Positions 17,887 through 27,200 of a DNA stretch of 64,000 nt are shown here, in pieces (position 1 is the stretch's first letter; every line of letters begins with the position of its first letter). The notes under the pieces are model-generated. The model searched no databases. It saw only the letters and a list, made by a program, of their open reading frames with translations, and had not been told where the DNA came from. The position numbers and the translations under genes are program-made. Source of the stretch: Citrifermentans bemidjiense Bem (lineage in GTDB: Bacteria; Desulfobacterota; Desulfuromonadia; Geobacterales; Geobacteraceae). The stretch is taken from NCBI RefSeq assembly GCF_000020725.1, contig NC_011146.1, positions 2,355,501 to 2,419,500 on the forward strand. Direction: 5' to 3'.

Positions 17887-18162
17887 ATGAACAAATCGGA
17901 ACTCATTGAATCTCTCGCCGCAAAGAAAACCCTCTCCTTCAAGAAGGCCGAGGAGGTGGTCAACGCAGTCTTCGCCTCGATGACCGACGCCCTTTTATCC
18001 GGCGACAGGATCGAGATCAGGGGGGTCGGAAGCTTCGTGGTGAAAGAGTACGACGCCTACACCGGTAGAAATCCAAAGACAGGCGAATCCATTTCCGTCA
18101 AGGCGAAGAAGCTTCCCTTCTTCAAGGTCGGTAAAGAACTGAAAGAGAAAGTCTCCAGCTAG
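17887..18162 (+). CDS. HU/IHF-family DNA-binding protein
   Basis: 91 residues; binds and bends DNA as a dimer. The family signature GxFxxKxxxARxGRNPxTG appears here as GSFVVKEYDAYTGRNPKTG. The MNKSELIESLA start and the C-terminal KLPFFKVGKELKE are typical. The arm is closer to the IHF/HU-like proteins of delta-proteobacteria than to classic HU. Strong GGAGG site; a terminator follows. Confidence 0.95.
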   Translation: MNKSELIESLAAKKTLSFKKAEEVVNAVFASMTDALLSGDRIEIRGVGSFVVKEYDAYTGRNPKTGESISVKAKKLPFFKVGKELKEKVSS

Positions 18163-18206
18163 GCTTAAAGCTAGGAGCAGATCGGTCTCACCTTTTTTGG
18201 CCCATT

Positions 18207-18247
18207 AGGCGCCTTCCGGGTAGCGCACGCCCGCAAGGCGCCTTTCA
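18207..18247 (+). terminator. Intrinsic terminator after the HU gene
   Basis: AGGCGCCTT (18207-18215) pairs perfectly with AAGGCGCCT (18235-18243), followed by a short TTTC tail, 44 bp after the HU stop. Confidence 0.7.
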
Positions 18248-18302
18248 CTTGTCAACGGCTCAACTTCAAAGTTGACCCAAACCTCGGAGCCACGACTTTC
18301 AT

Positions 18303-19976
18303 ATGGTCCCCACTTATTGGTCCTACATCATCGAGGGGCTGGGCGGGCTGGCGCTTTTCATCCTCGGCATGCGCACCATGTCGGAGGGGCTGCAAAAGGT
18401 GAGCGGGGAACGTCTCCGCAGGCTTTTGGAGAAGGCAACCGGCAACCGGCTCACCGCGCCTTTGGTCGGAAGCTGCCTCGCCTCGTTGTTGCAGTCCGGC
18501 AGTGCCGCATCGGTACTGGTGGTCGGCTTCGTCAACGCCGGGCTCCTCTCGCTGTACCAGGCCCTCGGTGTGCTTCTGGGCACCGGCATCGGCACAACCC
18601 TCGCCATTCAAATCATCGCCTTCCGGGTCACGGCGCTGGCGCTTCCCGCCATCACCGTCGGGGTCCTTTTGAGCTTCTTCTCCAAAAGCAGGCGCTTGTC
18701 GCAACTGGGCGGGTTGCTTTTGGGGGTGGGGCTCGTCTTTTTCGGCCTCTCCATCATCGAGGGGGCATCGCTTCCCTTGAGCGAAAGCGCCATCATCTCC
18801 GGGATGCGCGAGGGGCTTCCCTCGATCCGGCTGGCTGCGGTGCTCCTGGGGGCGCTCTTGACCTTCCTGGTGCAGTCGGGAAGCGCGACCTTGGGAATCG
18901 TCATCGCGCTTGCCTCCGCGGGAGTCCTCTCCTATGACGCCGCCATCGCCATGGTCATCGGCGAGGTGGCTGGAGCGGCGCTGATCCCGCTCATCGCCTC
19001 CGTCGGGGGGAGCCAAACCGCCAAAAGGGCGGTCGTCATCTACCTCGGTATCAGCTGGGGCGCCATCGCGCTCGGGCTCCTCTTCTTCCCGCTTTTCCTG
19101 CGCGCGATCAATGCCGTCTCCCCAGGCGATCTGTCGCTTTTGCAGCAACCCGGCGCCGCCCCGCATGCGGTGGCCCAGGCGCTGCGGCCGTACGTCGCCA
19201 GGCACCTGGCCAACGCCCACACCATATTTACCGTCGCGTCGCTCTTGATCTTTCTTCCCCTGCTCGGCTTTTTCACCCGTTCCGCCGAAACGCTTCTCCC
19301 CGCCCGGCGCTCCGAGAGCGAGCCGCGCCCGAGGTTCATCGACACGCGGGTGATCAAGACGCCTACCATCGCGCTGGTGCAGGCCTGGAGCGAACTCTCC
19401 CGCATGGGGGGGCTTTCAGCCGCCATGTATCGCGAACTGGTGTCGCAGTTCGACTCCTACAACCCGAAGGTCGTCGCCGCGATCAGGGACAAGGAACTGG
19501 TGCTCGACGTGCTGCACCGCGACATGTCCCATTTCCTGGTGGCGCTTTCCAGGGAGACGCTCTCGCTGGAGCGGGCAGTGGAGATACCTGCCATGCTGCA
19601 GATGGTGAACGAGATTGAGCAGGTGGGGGACCAGACCGAGGCGGTGCTGAACTACCTGGTGCGCAAGAAAGAGGAACGGCTCCGCTTTTCCAGCTCGGCC
19701 ATGGAGGAGTTGAAGCGCTTCGCCACCAAGGTGGGGGAAGTCGTTTCCCTTTGCGAGCGAGTCCTTAAAGGGGAGGAGGACGAGGACCCGGCCCCCCTGC
19801 GCGCTGAGGTGGCCCTGCTTCAAGAGGAGCTGCAGGCGAGCCATCTGCGCCGGCTTAAAGTCGGCAAGTGCAGCATCGTGGCGGGGCTTCTCTACGGCGA
19901 CATGATCATCGCCTTCTGCAAGATCTCCGAACTATGCTTCTCCATCATCTCCCAGAAAAAAGGAATCGCCGCATGA
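18303..19976 (+). CDS. Na/Pi-cotransporter family protein with PhoU-like tail
   Basis: 557 residues, inner membrane. It has two internally repeated transport halves with the QSGSA motif (LLQSGSAAS near 62, LVQSGSATLG near 190), typical of sodium:phosphate symporters of the NptA/YjbB type. After about residue 340 comes a soluble helical PhoU-like domain. The start codon ATG 18303 has only a distant GGAG. It overlaps the next gene by 4 bp (ATGA), tying phosphate uptake to a polyphosphate/ppGpp phosphatase family member. Confidence 0.92.
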   Translation: MVPTYWSYIIEGLGGLALFILGMRTMSEGLQKVSGERLRRLLEKATGNRLTAPLVGSCLASLLQSGSAASVLVVGFVNAGLLSLYQALGVLLGTGIGTTLAIQIIAFRVTALALPAITVGVLLSFFSKSRRLSQLGGLLLGVGLVFFGLSIIEGASLPLSESAIISGMREGLPSIRLAAVLLGALLTFLVQSGSATLGIVIALASAGVLSYDAAIAMVIGEVAGAALIPLIASVGGSQTAKRAVVIYLGISWGAIALGLLFFPLFLRAINAVSPGDLSLLQQPGAAPHAVAQALRPYVARHLANAHTIFTVASLLIFLPLLGFFTRSAETLLPARRSESEPRPRFIDTRVIKTPTIALVQAWSELSRMGGLSAAMYRELVSQFDSYNPKVVAAIRDKELVLDVLHRDMSHFLVALSRETLSLERAVEIPAMLQMVNEIEQVGDQTEAVLNYLVRKKEERLRFSSSAMEELKRFATKVGEVVSLCERVLKGEEDEDPAPLRAEVALLQEELQASHLRRLKVGKCSIVAGLLYGDMIIAFCKISELCFSIISQKKGIAA

Positions 19977-20875
19977 ACCACACCGTAGCCGCCATCGACC
20001 TTGGCACCAATACCGCGAGGCTGCTCATCGCCGGCCGTGACCCCTACCGCCAGATACTTTTGAAACGGATCATCACCAGGCTCGGGGGGGGCTTTACCCG
20101 TGAGCGCGGACTCTCCGAGGAGGCGCAGCTTCGTTCCATCGCCGCCTTGAAGGAGTTCGCGCTCGACATGTCGCACCACGGCGTGGTCCGGCTGCGGGCG
20201 GTTACCACCAGCGCCGTTAGGGACGCGAAAAACGGTGAAGAGTTCGTGCAAAGGGTGCTTGCCGAGACCGGCATCGCTTTGGAGGTGATCGACGGCACGG
20301 AGGAGGCGGTGCTGACGCTGAGAGGGGTGGGCTCGATCCTGGATCGCAAGGAATGCGACCTGGCAGTCTTCGACGTGGGAGGCGGGAGCACCGAGTACAC
20401 CCTCGCCTCTGACCTGCAGCCGGTATTCTCCCGCAGCCTCCCTATCGGCGTGGTCAGGCTCACCGAAGGGAAGGCCGGGGTCGTAGAGATGGAGGACAAG
20501 ATCAGTCGCGAGCTGACCGCGCTGCAAAAGGAACTGGCGGCGCAGGGGCTCGAGGAGCGCTTCAGGAAGGCGACGCTGGTAGGGACCGCAGGGACCGCCA
20601 CGACACTTGCCGCCATAGACATGGGGATGGAAGATTACGATTACAAGCGGGTGAACAACCACACCATGCCGCTTGCCGCCGTGGAAAAGATATACCGGCA
20701 GCTACTGCCGCTGACGCCGCAACAGAGGCTCGAAGTGAAAGGGCTGGAACCAGGGCGCGAGGACCTCATCATAGCCGGGGTACTGGTGGTTCTCACCACC
20801 ATGCGCATCTTCGGCTTCGAGACCTTCAAGGTGAGCGACTCGGGGCTGCTCGAAGGGCTGATACTAGGGGTTTGA
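19973..20875 (+). CDS. Ppx/GppA-family phosphatase
   Basis: 300 residues of the actin-like ASKHA fold. Nucleotide-binding and catalytic blocks are seen: AAIDLGTNTARLLIA, TSAVRDAKN, FDVGGGSTEY and GTAGTATTLAA. It hydrolyses polyphosphate or ppGpp; length alone (no C-terminal HD domain) fits the short exopolyphosphatase-like form. The start ATG 19973 overlaps the stop of the Na/Pi transporter, so the pair is translationally coupled. Confidence 0.93.
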   Translation: MNHTVAAIDLGTNTARLLIAGRDPYRQILLKRIITRLGGGFTRERGLSEEAQLRSIAALKEFALDMSHHGVVRLRAVTTSAVRDAKNGEEFVQRVLAETGIALEVIDGTEEAVLTLRGVGSILDRKECDLAVFDVGGGSTEYTLASDLQPVFSRSLPIGVVRLTEGKAGVVEMEDKISRELTALQKELAAQGLEERFRKATLVGTAGTATTLAAIDMGMEDYDYKRVNNHTMPLAAVEKIYRQLLPLTPQQRLEVKGLEPGREDLIIAGVLVVLTTMRIFGFETFKVSDSGLLEGLILGV

Positions 20876-20960
20876 GCCCGGGTCAGGCCGGATGCTTCTT
20901 TGCCCCCGGTTCACGTTGCGTCTGCCGCTGATGACCCCCTTTCCTGCCGTTGCGCTGCGC

Positions 20961-21012
20961 GCGAAAGGGTGCAAAAAAAGCGACAGCTGTACGATTTTTT
21001 GCACCCTTTCGC
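20961..21012 (+). terminator. Long perfect hairpin after the Ppx/GppA gene
   Basis: GCGAAAGGGTGCAAAAAA (20961-20978) and its exact reverse complement (20995-21012) enclose a 16-nt loop. The A/T part lies at the top of the stem. It can terminate in both directions and is placed where the ppx transcript should end. Confidence 0.6.
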
Positions 21013-21333
21013 AAAATCTCAGTAAATCAACAATTTACTTTCCTCGCTTTCTTCGCCAGCCCCTGCCTCTTTAGGGTAAAGCGCAACCTTAGTTTCATTT
21101 TCCCCCACATTCCTGCCTCACAACTACCTGACTTACTGTCATATCTTTTTATTTTCAAATGTAGGCACAACATCTGCACAATTTCTAAAACTTTTCAGCC
21201 ATAAAAGGACTGGCAGTGGGCTGCTTTGCCTGATTTAGCGACTGGCTGTCGAGCGAAAATCAGGTTGCTGATAGTTACGCAACGAACCTTTTGTTGCCGG
21301 CAGATGAACCATTAACAGGAAGTGGAGGTAAGA
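21013..21333. promoter_or_regulatory. AT-rich leader of the secreted-protein operon
   Basis: The promoter region of the NHL lipoprotein operon. It holds a hairpin with CCTGATTT (21229-21236) pairing with AAATCAGG (21257-21264) around an inner CGAC/GTCG stem, close to the start. No known riboswitch class could be matched; the GEMM-type core is absent. Confidence 0.4.
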
Positions 21334-23292
21334 ATGAGTTTGAAACATTTGCTAAAGGTAGCTTTCGCGGCTGTTATGACGATGGCATTGGCCTCGTGCG
21401 GTGGCGGCGGAGGCGGCGGGGGGGGCGAGCCGCAGCTGACCAGCATGGGGGGAGCGTTGCAGGGGAGATCCCTGGCCCTGACCAATAGCGTGACCTCTTT
21501 CGCCGGTAGCGCCGGTTCCACCGACGGCGCTGCGTCGCAGGCGCGATTCAGCATTCCCGGCGACGTCGCCAGCGACGGAACCAGTCTCTACGTCGTCGAC
21601 ACCGGCAACAGCGTCATCCGCAAGGTCGTCCTTGCCACCGGGGCCACGTCGACGGTCGCAGGGCTTGCGGGGATCACCGGCTCGGGCGACGGCACCGGTG
21701 CTGTCGCGAGGTTCAACTACCCCTCCGGCATTGCCTTGAGCAGCGACAACTCCACGCTGTACGTCAGCGACACCGGCAACAACACCATCCGCAGCATAAA
21801 CGTCGCTACCGGCGCCGTGACCACCCTGGCCGGTACTGCGGGGGTCGTAGGTTCCACTAACGGCACCGGGGGGGCGGCCAGGTTCAGCTCCCCCTCAGGC
21901 GTCGCCACCGACGGGGCCAACCTTTACGTCGCCGACAGCCTCAACCATCGCGTCCGCAAGATCGTCCTCGCCTCGGCTGCGGTCACAACCCTTGCCGGCA
22001 GCGGTCTGCAGGATTTCGCCGACGGCACCGGCATAGCTGCCAGCTTCAATTCGCCGCGCGGCATCGCCACCGACGGTGTCTCGCTCTATCTCGCGGATCA
22101 GGGCAATTCCGCGGTCAGGAGGATCATCATCGCGACCGGTGTGGTCTCTACCTTGGTGCAGCCTGCCTCCGGCATAGAGTCGCCGGCCGGCATCGCGACC
22201 GACGGGACCAGCGTTTTCGTCACCGACCTCGAGAGGAACAACCTGCGCAAGGTGGACATCGCCACCCAGGCAGTATCTACCCTGGCAGGCGACGGTGGTG
22301 GGAGCCCGGGAAGCACCGACGCGGTGGGGGGCGCGGCCCGCTTCAGCGCCCCTGCCGGCTTGGTTTTGAACGCAGGCGTACTCTACGTAGCCGACACAGG
22401 AAACGATCTGCTGCGCAAGGTAGCCGTTGCCACCGGGGCCAGCTCCACCCTCGCCGGGACAGTGGGGTCCGCCGACGGCGTAGGGGTCGCGGCTGCCTTC
22501 ACCTCTCCCTACGACCTGACCACCGACGGCAGAAACGTCTATGTAGCCGATACCAACAACCACACGGTGAGGCAGATCTCCATCGCCACGGGTGCAGTGA
22601 CCACGCTGGCCGGAACCCCCGACCGCGCAGGCTCCGGCGACGGCACCGGCGCCGCCGCCTCCTTCAGATTCCCAAGCGGCCTCACCACCGACGGCACCAA
22701 CCTCTTCGTCTCCGACACCGGCAACAACACGGTCAGGAAGATCGTCATCGCCACCGGAGCCGTTTCCACGCTGGCCGGTACGGCCGGGGCCACCGGTTCG
22801 GCCGACGGTGCCGGGAGCGCGGCGAGGTTCCATTCCCCCAACGGCCTCACCACCGACGGGACCAACCTCTACGTTGCCGACAGCGGGAACAACGCCATCA
22901 GGAAGATCGTTATCGCCACCGGCGCGGTCTCGACCGCGGTGGCATCCTCCGCGGGCTTAAGTTCGCCCTACGGCGTCACCACCGACGGCACCACCCTATT
23001 CATCACCGACAGCGGCAACCACAGGATCTGCAAGTTCACATTGGCAGGCTCCGCCTTCTCCTCCTTGACGGTTACCGGCGCTGCCTTCAACCTTCCCAGC
23101 GGCATCACCACCGACGGCATCAGCCTCTTCGTCACCGACGCGGCCAACGGTTCGGTCAGCAGGATCGCCATTGCCACCGGCGTCGCCGGAGCCGTCGTCA
23201 CCGGGCTCAGGAACCCCAACGGCATCACCACCGACGGCGTCACGCTCTACGTCGCCGATGCGCACGACAACACCGTGATCAGGGTGCACTGA
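21334..23292 (+). CDS. NHL-repeat lipoprotein
   Basis: A 652-residue exported protein. The signal peptide ends in the lipobox LASC, followed by a run of nine glycines. The rest is twelve repeats of about 45-55 residues of the form LYVADTGNNxIRKxxxATGAVSTLAG, the NHL beta-propeller pattern, enough for two six-bladed propellers. It is probably anchored to the outer membrane or cell surface and used for protein or ligand binding. The last two or three repeats are degenerate. The start ATG 21334 has GGAGG upstream. First gene of a run of five exported proteins; its stop overlaps the next start by 1 bp. Confidence 0.92.
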   Translation: MSLKHLLKVAFAAVMTMALASCGGGGGGGGGEPQLTSMGGALQGRSLALTNSVTSFAGSAGSTDGAASQARFSIPGDVASDGTSLYVVDTGNSVIRKVVLATGATSTVAGLAGITGSGDGTGAVARFNYPSGIALSSDNSTLYVSDTGNNTIRSINVATGAVTTLAGTAGVVGSTNGTGGAARFSSPSGVATDGANLYVADSLNHRVRKIVLASAAVTTLAGSGLQDFADGTGIAASFNSPRGIATDGVSLYLADQGNSAVRRIIIATGVVSTLVQPASGIESPAGIATDGTSVFVTDLERNNLRKVDIATQAVSTLAGDGGGSPGSTDAVGGAARFSAPAGLVLNAGVLYVADTGNDLLRKVAVATGASSTLAGTVGSADGVGVAAAFTSPYDLTTDGRNVYVADTNNHTVRQISIATGAVTTLAGTPDRAGSGDGTGAAASFRFPSGLTTDGTNLFVSDTGNNTVRKIVIATGAVSTLAGTAGATGSADGAGSAARFHSPNGLTTDGTNLYVADSGNNAIRKIVIATGAVSTAVASSAGLSSPYGVTTDGTTLFITDSGNHRICKFTLAGSAFSSLTVTGAAFNLPSGITTDGISLFVTDAANGSVSRIAIATGVAGAVVTGLRNPNGITTDGVTLYVADAHDNTVIRVH

Positions 23293-23972
23293 TGCGATGC
23301 TTCCTCATTTTAGTTGCGGTATTGCTCGCGTCGGCTACGGCCCACGCGGCCGAAGCTCTCTCCACCCCGAAGGAGCGGACCAGCTACGCCATAGGCGTGA
23401 ACCTCATCGGCAACCTGAAGCAGCAGGAGGTCGATGTCGACCTGGAACTGGTGGTGAAGGGGATGCGCGACGCCCTTGCCGGCGGAAAGCTCCTCATGTC
23501 CGACGAGGAACTGCGTAAGTACATAAGCTTCTACCAGCACGACGTGCGCCGGAAAACGGCGAAGAGCAGGGGGGAAGCGGCACAGGAAAACAAGAAGGCA
23601 GGAGTGGAGTTCCTTTCCGCCAACAAGAAGGAAAAGGGGGTCGTCGCCCTCCCGAGCGGCCTGCAGTACCGGGTGCTCAAGGAAGGGACCGGCAAGCGCC
23701 CAGCCGACGCCGACAGCGTGACTTTCCATTACCGCACCGCTTCGATCACCGGCACCGAGTACGAAAGCTCCTATCGCATAGGGGAGCCAGCCAGGCGCCG
23801 GGTAGGGGACGGGGTGCTACCGGGGTTGTCGGAGGCGCTCAAGCTGATGCCGGCCGGGTCCAAGTGGCAGCTCTTCCTGCCGCCGCAGTTAGCCTACGGC
23901 AACAAGGGAAACGGCAAGGTCGGCCCCAACGAAACCATCGTCTTTGAAATAGAGCTTCTCGCGGTCAACTGA
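23292..23972 (+). CDS. Periplasmic FKBP-type peptidyl-prolyl isomerase, degenerate active site
   Basis: 226 residues with a clear signal peptide cleaved after AHA. Residues 25-110 are the MIP/FkpA-type dimerisation domain; residues 115-225 are the FKBP fold with GLQYRVLKEGTG, VTFHY, LPPQLAYG and FEIELL. Two usual catalytic-pocket residues are altered: the FDNS/FDSS strand reads YESS, and the Trp of VIPGW is Leu (VLPGL). Isomerase activity may be low and chaperone action more likely. It is translationally linked to the NHL lipoprotein gene. Confidence 0.93.
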   Translation: MRCFLILVAVLLASATAHAAEALSTPKERTSYAIGVNLIGNLKQQEVDVDLELVVKGMRDALAGGKLLMSDEELRKYISFYQHDVRRKTAKSRGEAAQENKKAGVEFLSANKKEKGVVALPSGLQYRVLKEGTGKRPADADSVTFHYRTASITGTEYESSYRIGEPARRRVGDGVLPGLSEALKLMPAGSKWQLFLPPQLAYGNKGNGKVGPNETIVFEIELLAVN

Positions 23973-24014
23973 TAGCGGGAAGCGACCATCTGAAATTACC
24001 CGCAGGAGGATGCA

Positions 24015-24269
24015 ATGAAAAAAATGATGTCAGCCATAGCGGCCCTGGCCGTGACCATGTCGCTTGCGGCGGCGCAGGCGGCCCCGGAACCGGCGTCGCA
24101 ACAAGGCGCGAAAGAGGCGGAGGCGAAGCCTGCGGTGCCGGCCGCGGCAAAAAGCGCGGCTCCGCTCAAGGAGAGGGCGCTCAGAAGCGAGATCAAGGCC
24201 CGCGGCGCGGAAATGAGGAAGAAGCTCATGGAAGAAAGCGGTACACCTCAGGTCCGGGACAGGCAATGA
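24015..24269 (+). CDS. Small exported protein of unknown function
   Basis: 84 residues: a signal peptide ending near AQA, an Ala/Pro/Lys-rich middle and a charged helical C-terminus. GCAGGAGG precedes ATG 24015. It lies between the FKBP gene and the multicopper oxidase in the same operon, with its stop overlapping an in-frame upstream ATG of the oxidase. No family is recognised. Confidence 0.75.
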   Translation: MKKMMSAIAALAVTMSLAAAQAAPEPASQQGAKEAEAKPAVPAAAKSAAPLKERALRSEIKARGAEMRKKLMEESGTPQVRDRQ

Positions 24270-24292
24270 AATGTATCCAGGAGGAGAAATCT

Positions 24293-27200
24293 ATGAGCAG
24301 CCGATTCTTGCAGCACATCTGCCTCGCGTTTGCCGTCGCTGTCCTCTCCACAGCGGCCGCCACCGCGCAGGCTGCGCCCTACACGGCGCCAGGGTACACG
24401 CCGGATTACTACGAGACACCGAACTGGGCCAATTCGCCCCCCCTGCGCAAGTTCGTGGACACGCTCCCCGGCTTGAACGCTGGGGCTAAGAACAACCTGG
24501 GGCAGTACCTGCCGGTGGCTATACCAGACACCACGAGCTATCCCGGGTCCGATTACTACGAGCTGGAGCTTGGGGAGTACACGGAGAAGATGCACTCCGA
24601 CCTTCCCCCGACCACGCTGCGCGGCTACCGCCAGGTCAATACCACCGATCCCAACGTCAGCGCCTTCCATTACCTTGGGCCGCTGATCATGGCGACCAAG
24701 GACCGGCCGGTCCGGGTCAAGTTCATCAACCGGCTCCCCAACGGCAGCGCAGGCAACCTATTCGTTCCGGTCGACACCACGGTGATGGGCTCCGGCGAGG
24801 GGCCTGCCTGCACTCCGGTGGATCCGGCGAACCCGATGGGACCGCAGAACTGCGAGATGTACACCCAGAACCGGGGCGATCTGCACCTCCACGGGGGGCG
24901 CACCCCCTGGATCAGCGACGGCACGCCGCACCAGTGGATCACCCCCGCGGGTGAGGCAACCTCCTATAAGAAAGGGGTGAGCGTGGTTAACGTCCCGGAT
25001 ATGTGGTTCAAGGCCGACGGCACCATGATCACCGAGGCGAGCTTCCCCGGCTCCGCCTGCGCCGGTTCTACCACCTGCGCCGAGGCGGGAGCGACCAACA
25101 ATCCCGGCGAGGGGTCTCAGACCTACTACTGGACCAACCAGCAGAGCTCCAGGCTGATGTTCTACCACGATCACTCGATGGGGATCACCCGCCTCAACGT
25201 CTACGTCGGCGAGGCGGCGGGGTACCTGTTGCAGGACGACGTCGAAAAGGCGCTGGTGAACGGTGGCACGGTTAACGGCCGCACCTTCAAGGCGGGAACC
25301 ATTCCCGCCGATCAGATCCCGCTCATCATCCAGGACAAGACCTTCGTGGACGGCGATCCCGCGAGCCCGACCTACGTGAAGAAGACCGACCCCCTCTGGA
25401 ATTGGGGGACCGGCCCCCTGGCCTCCGCCCCCAACGCCAAGGGTGTGGTCGAGCGCGCGGCGAACACCGGCGACCTCTGGTGGCCCCACGTCTACATGCC
25501 GGCCGAGAACCCCTTCAACCCGGACCTCTCCGGCATGAGCAGCTACGGGCGCTGGTTCTACGGCCCCTGGTTCTACCCCGCGACGCCAGTCTGCGGCGAG
25601 AACGGCGCGCAGCTTCCCTTGTGCGTGGCTAAAGGGCCGGTCGCGAACCCCTATTACGATCCGACCTGCGACCCTGCCGTGGCCGGCTTCTGCCAGCCGC
25701 CGCTTATCCCCGGCACCCCCGATACCTCCTGGGGCGCCGAGGCGTTCATGGACACCATGGTGGTCAACGGCACCGCTTATCCCAAGATGACTGTGGACCC
25801 GAAGCCGTACCGGTTGCGCATCCTTAACGCGGCGCACGACCGCTTTCTCAACCTGCAGCTCTACCAGGCGGACGCGAGCGTCCCGAAGGGATGCCCCACC
25901 TGCGCCGACAATACCGAGGTGAAGATGGTCCCGGCGCTGGAGATGCCGGCCTATCCGAACTGGCCTGCCGACGCGAGGGAAGGGGGGGTACCCGACCCGG
26001 CCCTGCGCGGCCCCGCCTTCATCCAGGTGGGTAGCGAAGGGGGGCTTCTCCCCGCGCCGGCGGTGCTCCCGAACCAGCCTGTTTCCTGGAACCTCGACCC
26101 GACCACCTTCAACTTCGGCAACGTGAACGGCGGAACCCTCATCATGGGACCGGCCGAGCGTGCCGACGTCATCGTCGACTTCTCCAAGTACGCAGGCAAG
26201 ACCCTGATCCTCTACAACGACGCGCCCACCGCCTTCCCGGCGCTGGTGCCGCAGTACAACTACTACACCGGTGCCCCCGACCGCACCGACATCGGCGGCA
26301 TCGCCGGCACCCCGGTCGGCTTCGGCCCCAACATCCGCACCGTGATGCAGATCACCGTCACCGGCTCGGGCGGAAGCGCCCCTCCCGACGACTACAACCC
26401 GGCGCTGCTGACCGAGCTGCAGAGCGCGTTCAAGACCACGCCGACCGAGGCGGGGGCCTTCTCGCTCTCCCAGGAGCCGGTCATCGTGGGGCAGAGCGCC
26501 TACAACCAGACCTACAACAAGCTCTTCCCGGCCAACTGGCCCATCTGGGGCGTTTCGAGGATCACCGACACCTCGATCAGCTTCAAGCAGCCCGACGGCA
26601 CTTTGATGGAAAATTTCCCCATGAAGCCCAAGGCGGTCCACGACGAGATGGGCGCCTCCTTTGACGAGTTCGGCCGCATGGCGGCGAAGCTCGGCCTGGA
26701 GCTCCCCTTCACCAACGCGGGCAACGCCAACTTCGTGCTGCAGAACTACGCCGATCCTGTCACCGAACAGGTCACTCCGGGTGGCATCCAGATCTGGAAG
26801 ATCTCTCATAACGGGGTTGACACGCACCCGATCCACTTCCACCTGTTCGACGTGCAGATCCTTAACCGCGTGGCCTGGGACGGCATCATCAGGCTCCCCG
26901 ACGCGAACGAGCTCGGATGGAAGGACACCATCAGGTTGAGTCCGCTCGAGGACACCATCGTCGCGCTGCGCCCCATCACTCCGCAGGTGCCGTTCCCGCT
27001 GCCGGACAGCGTCCGCCCGCTGAACCCGACCGTCCCCATCGGCTCCGACATGGGCTTCTCGCAGTCCAATCCGAAGGACGGGGGCAACCTCGCGGGCGCC
27101 ATGGTCAACCAGATGTACAACTTCGGACATGAGTACGTCTGGCATTGCCACATCCTGAGCCACGAGGAAAACGACATGATGCGTTCCATGTCGTACCTGG

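Noticed and set aside
24758-27163. 801-residue minus-strand open frame inside the multicopper oxidase
   Set aside because: Shadow of a GC-rich gene; composition is His/Val/Gly/Arg-rich with no domain, and the plus strand has complete copper motifs.
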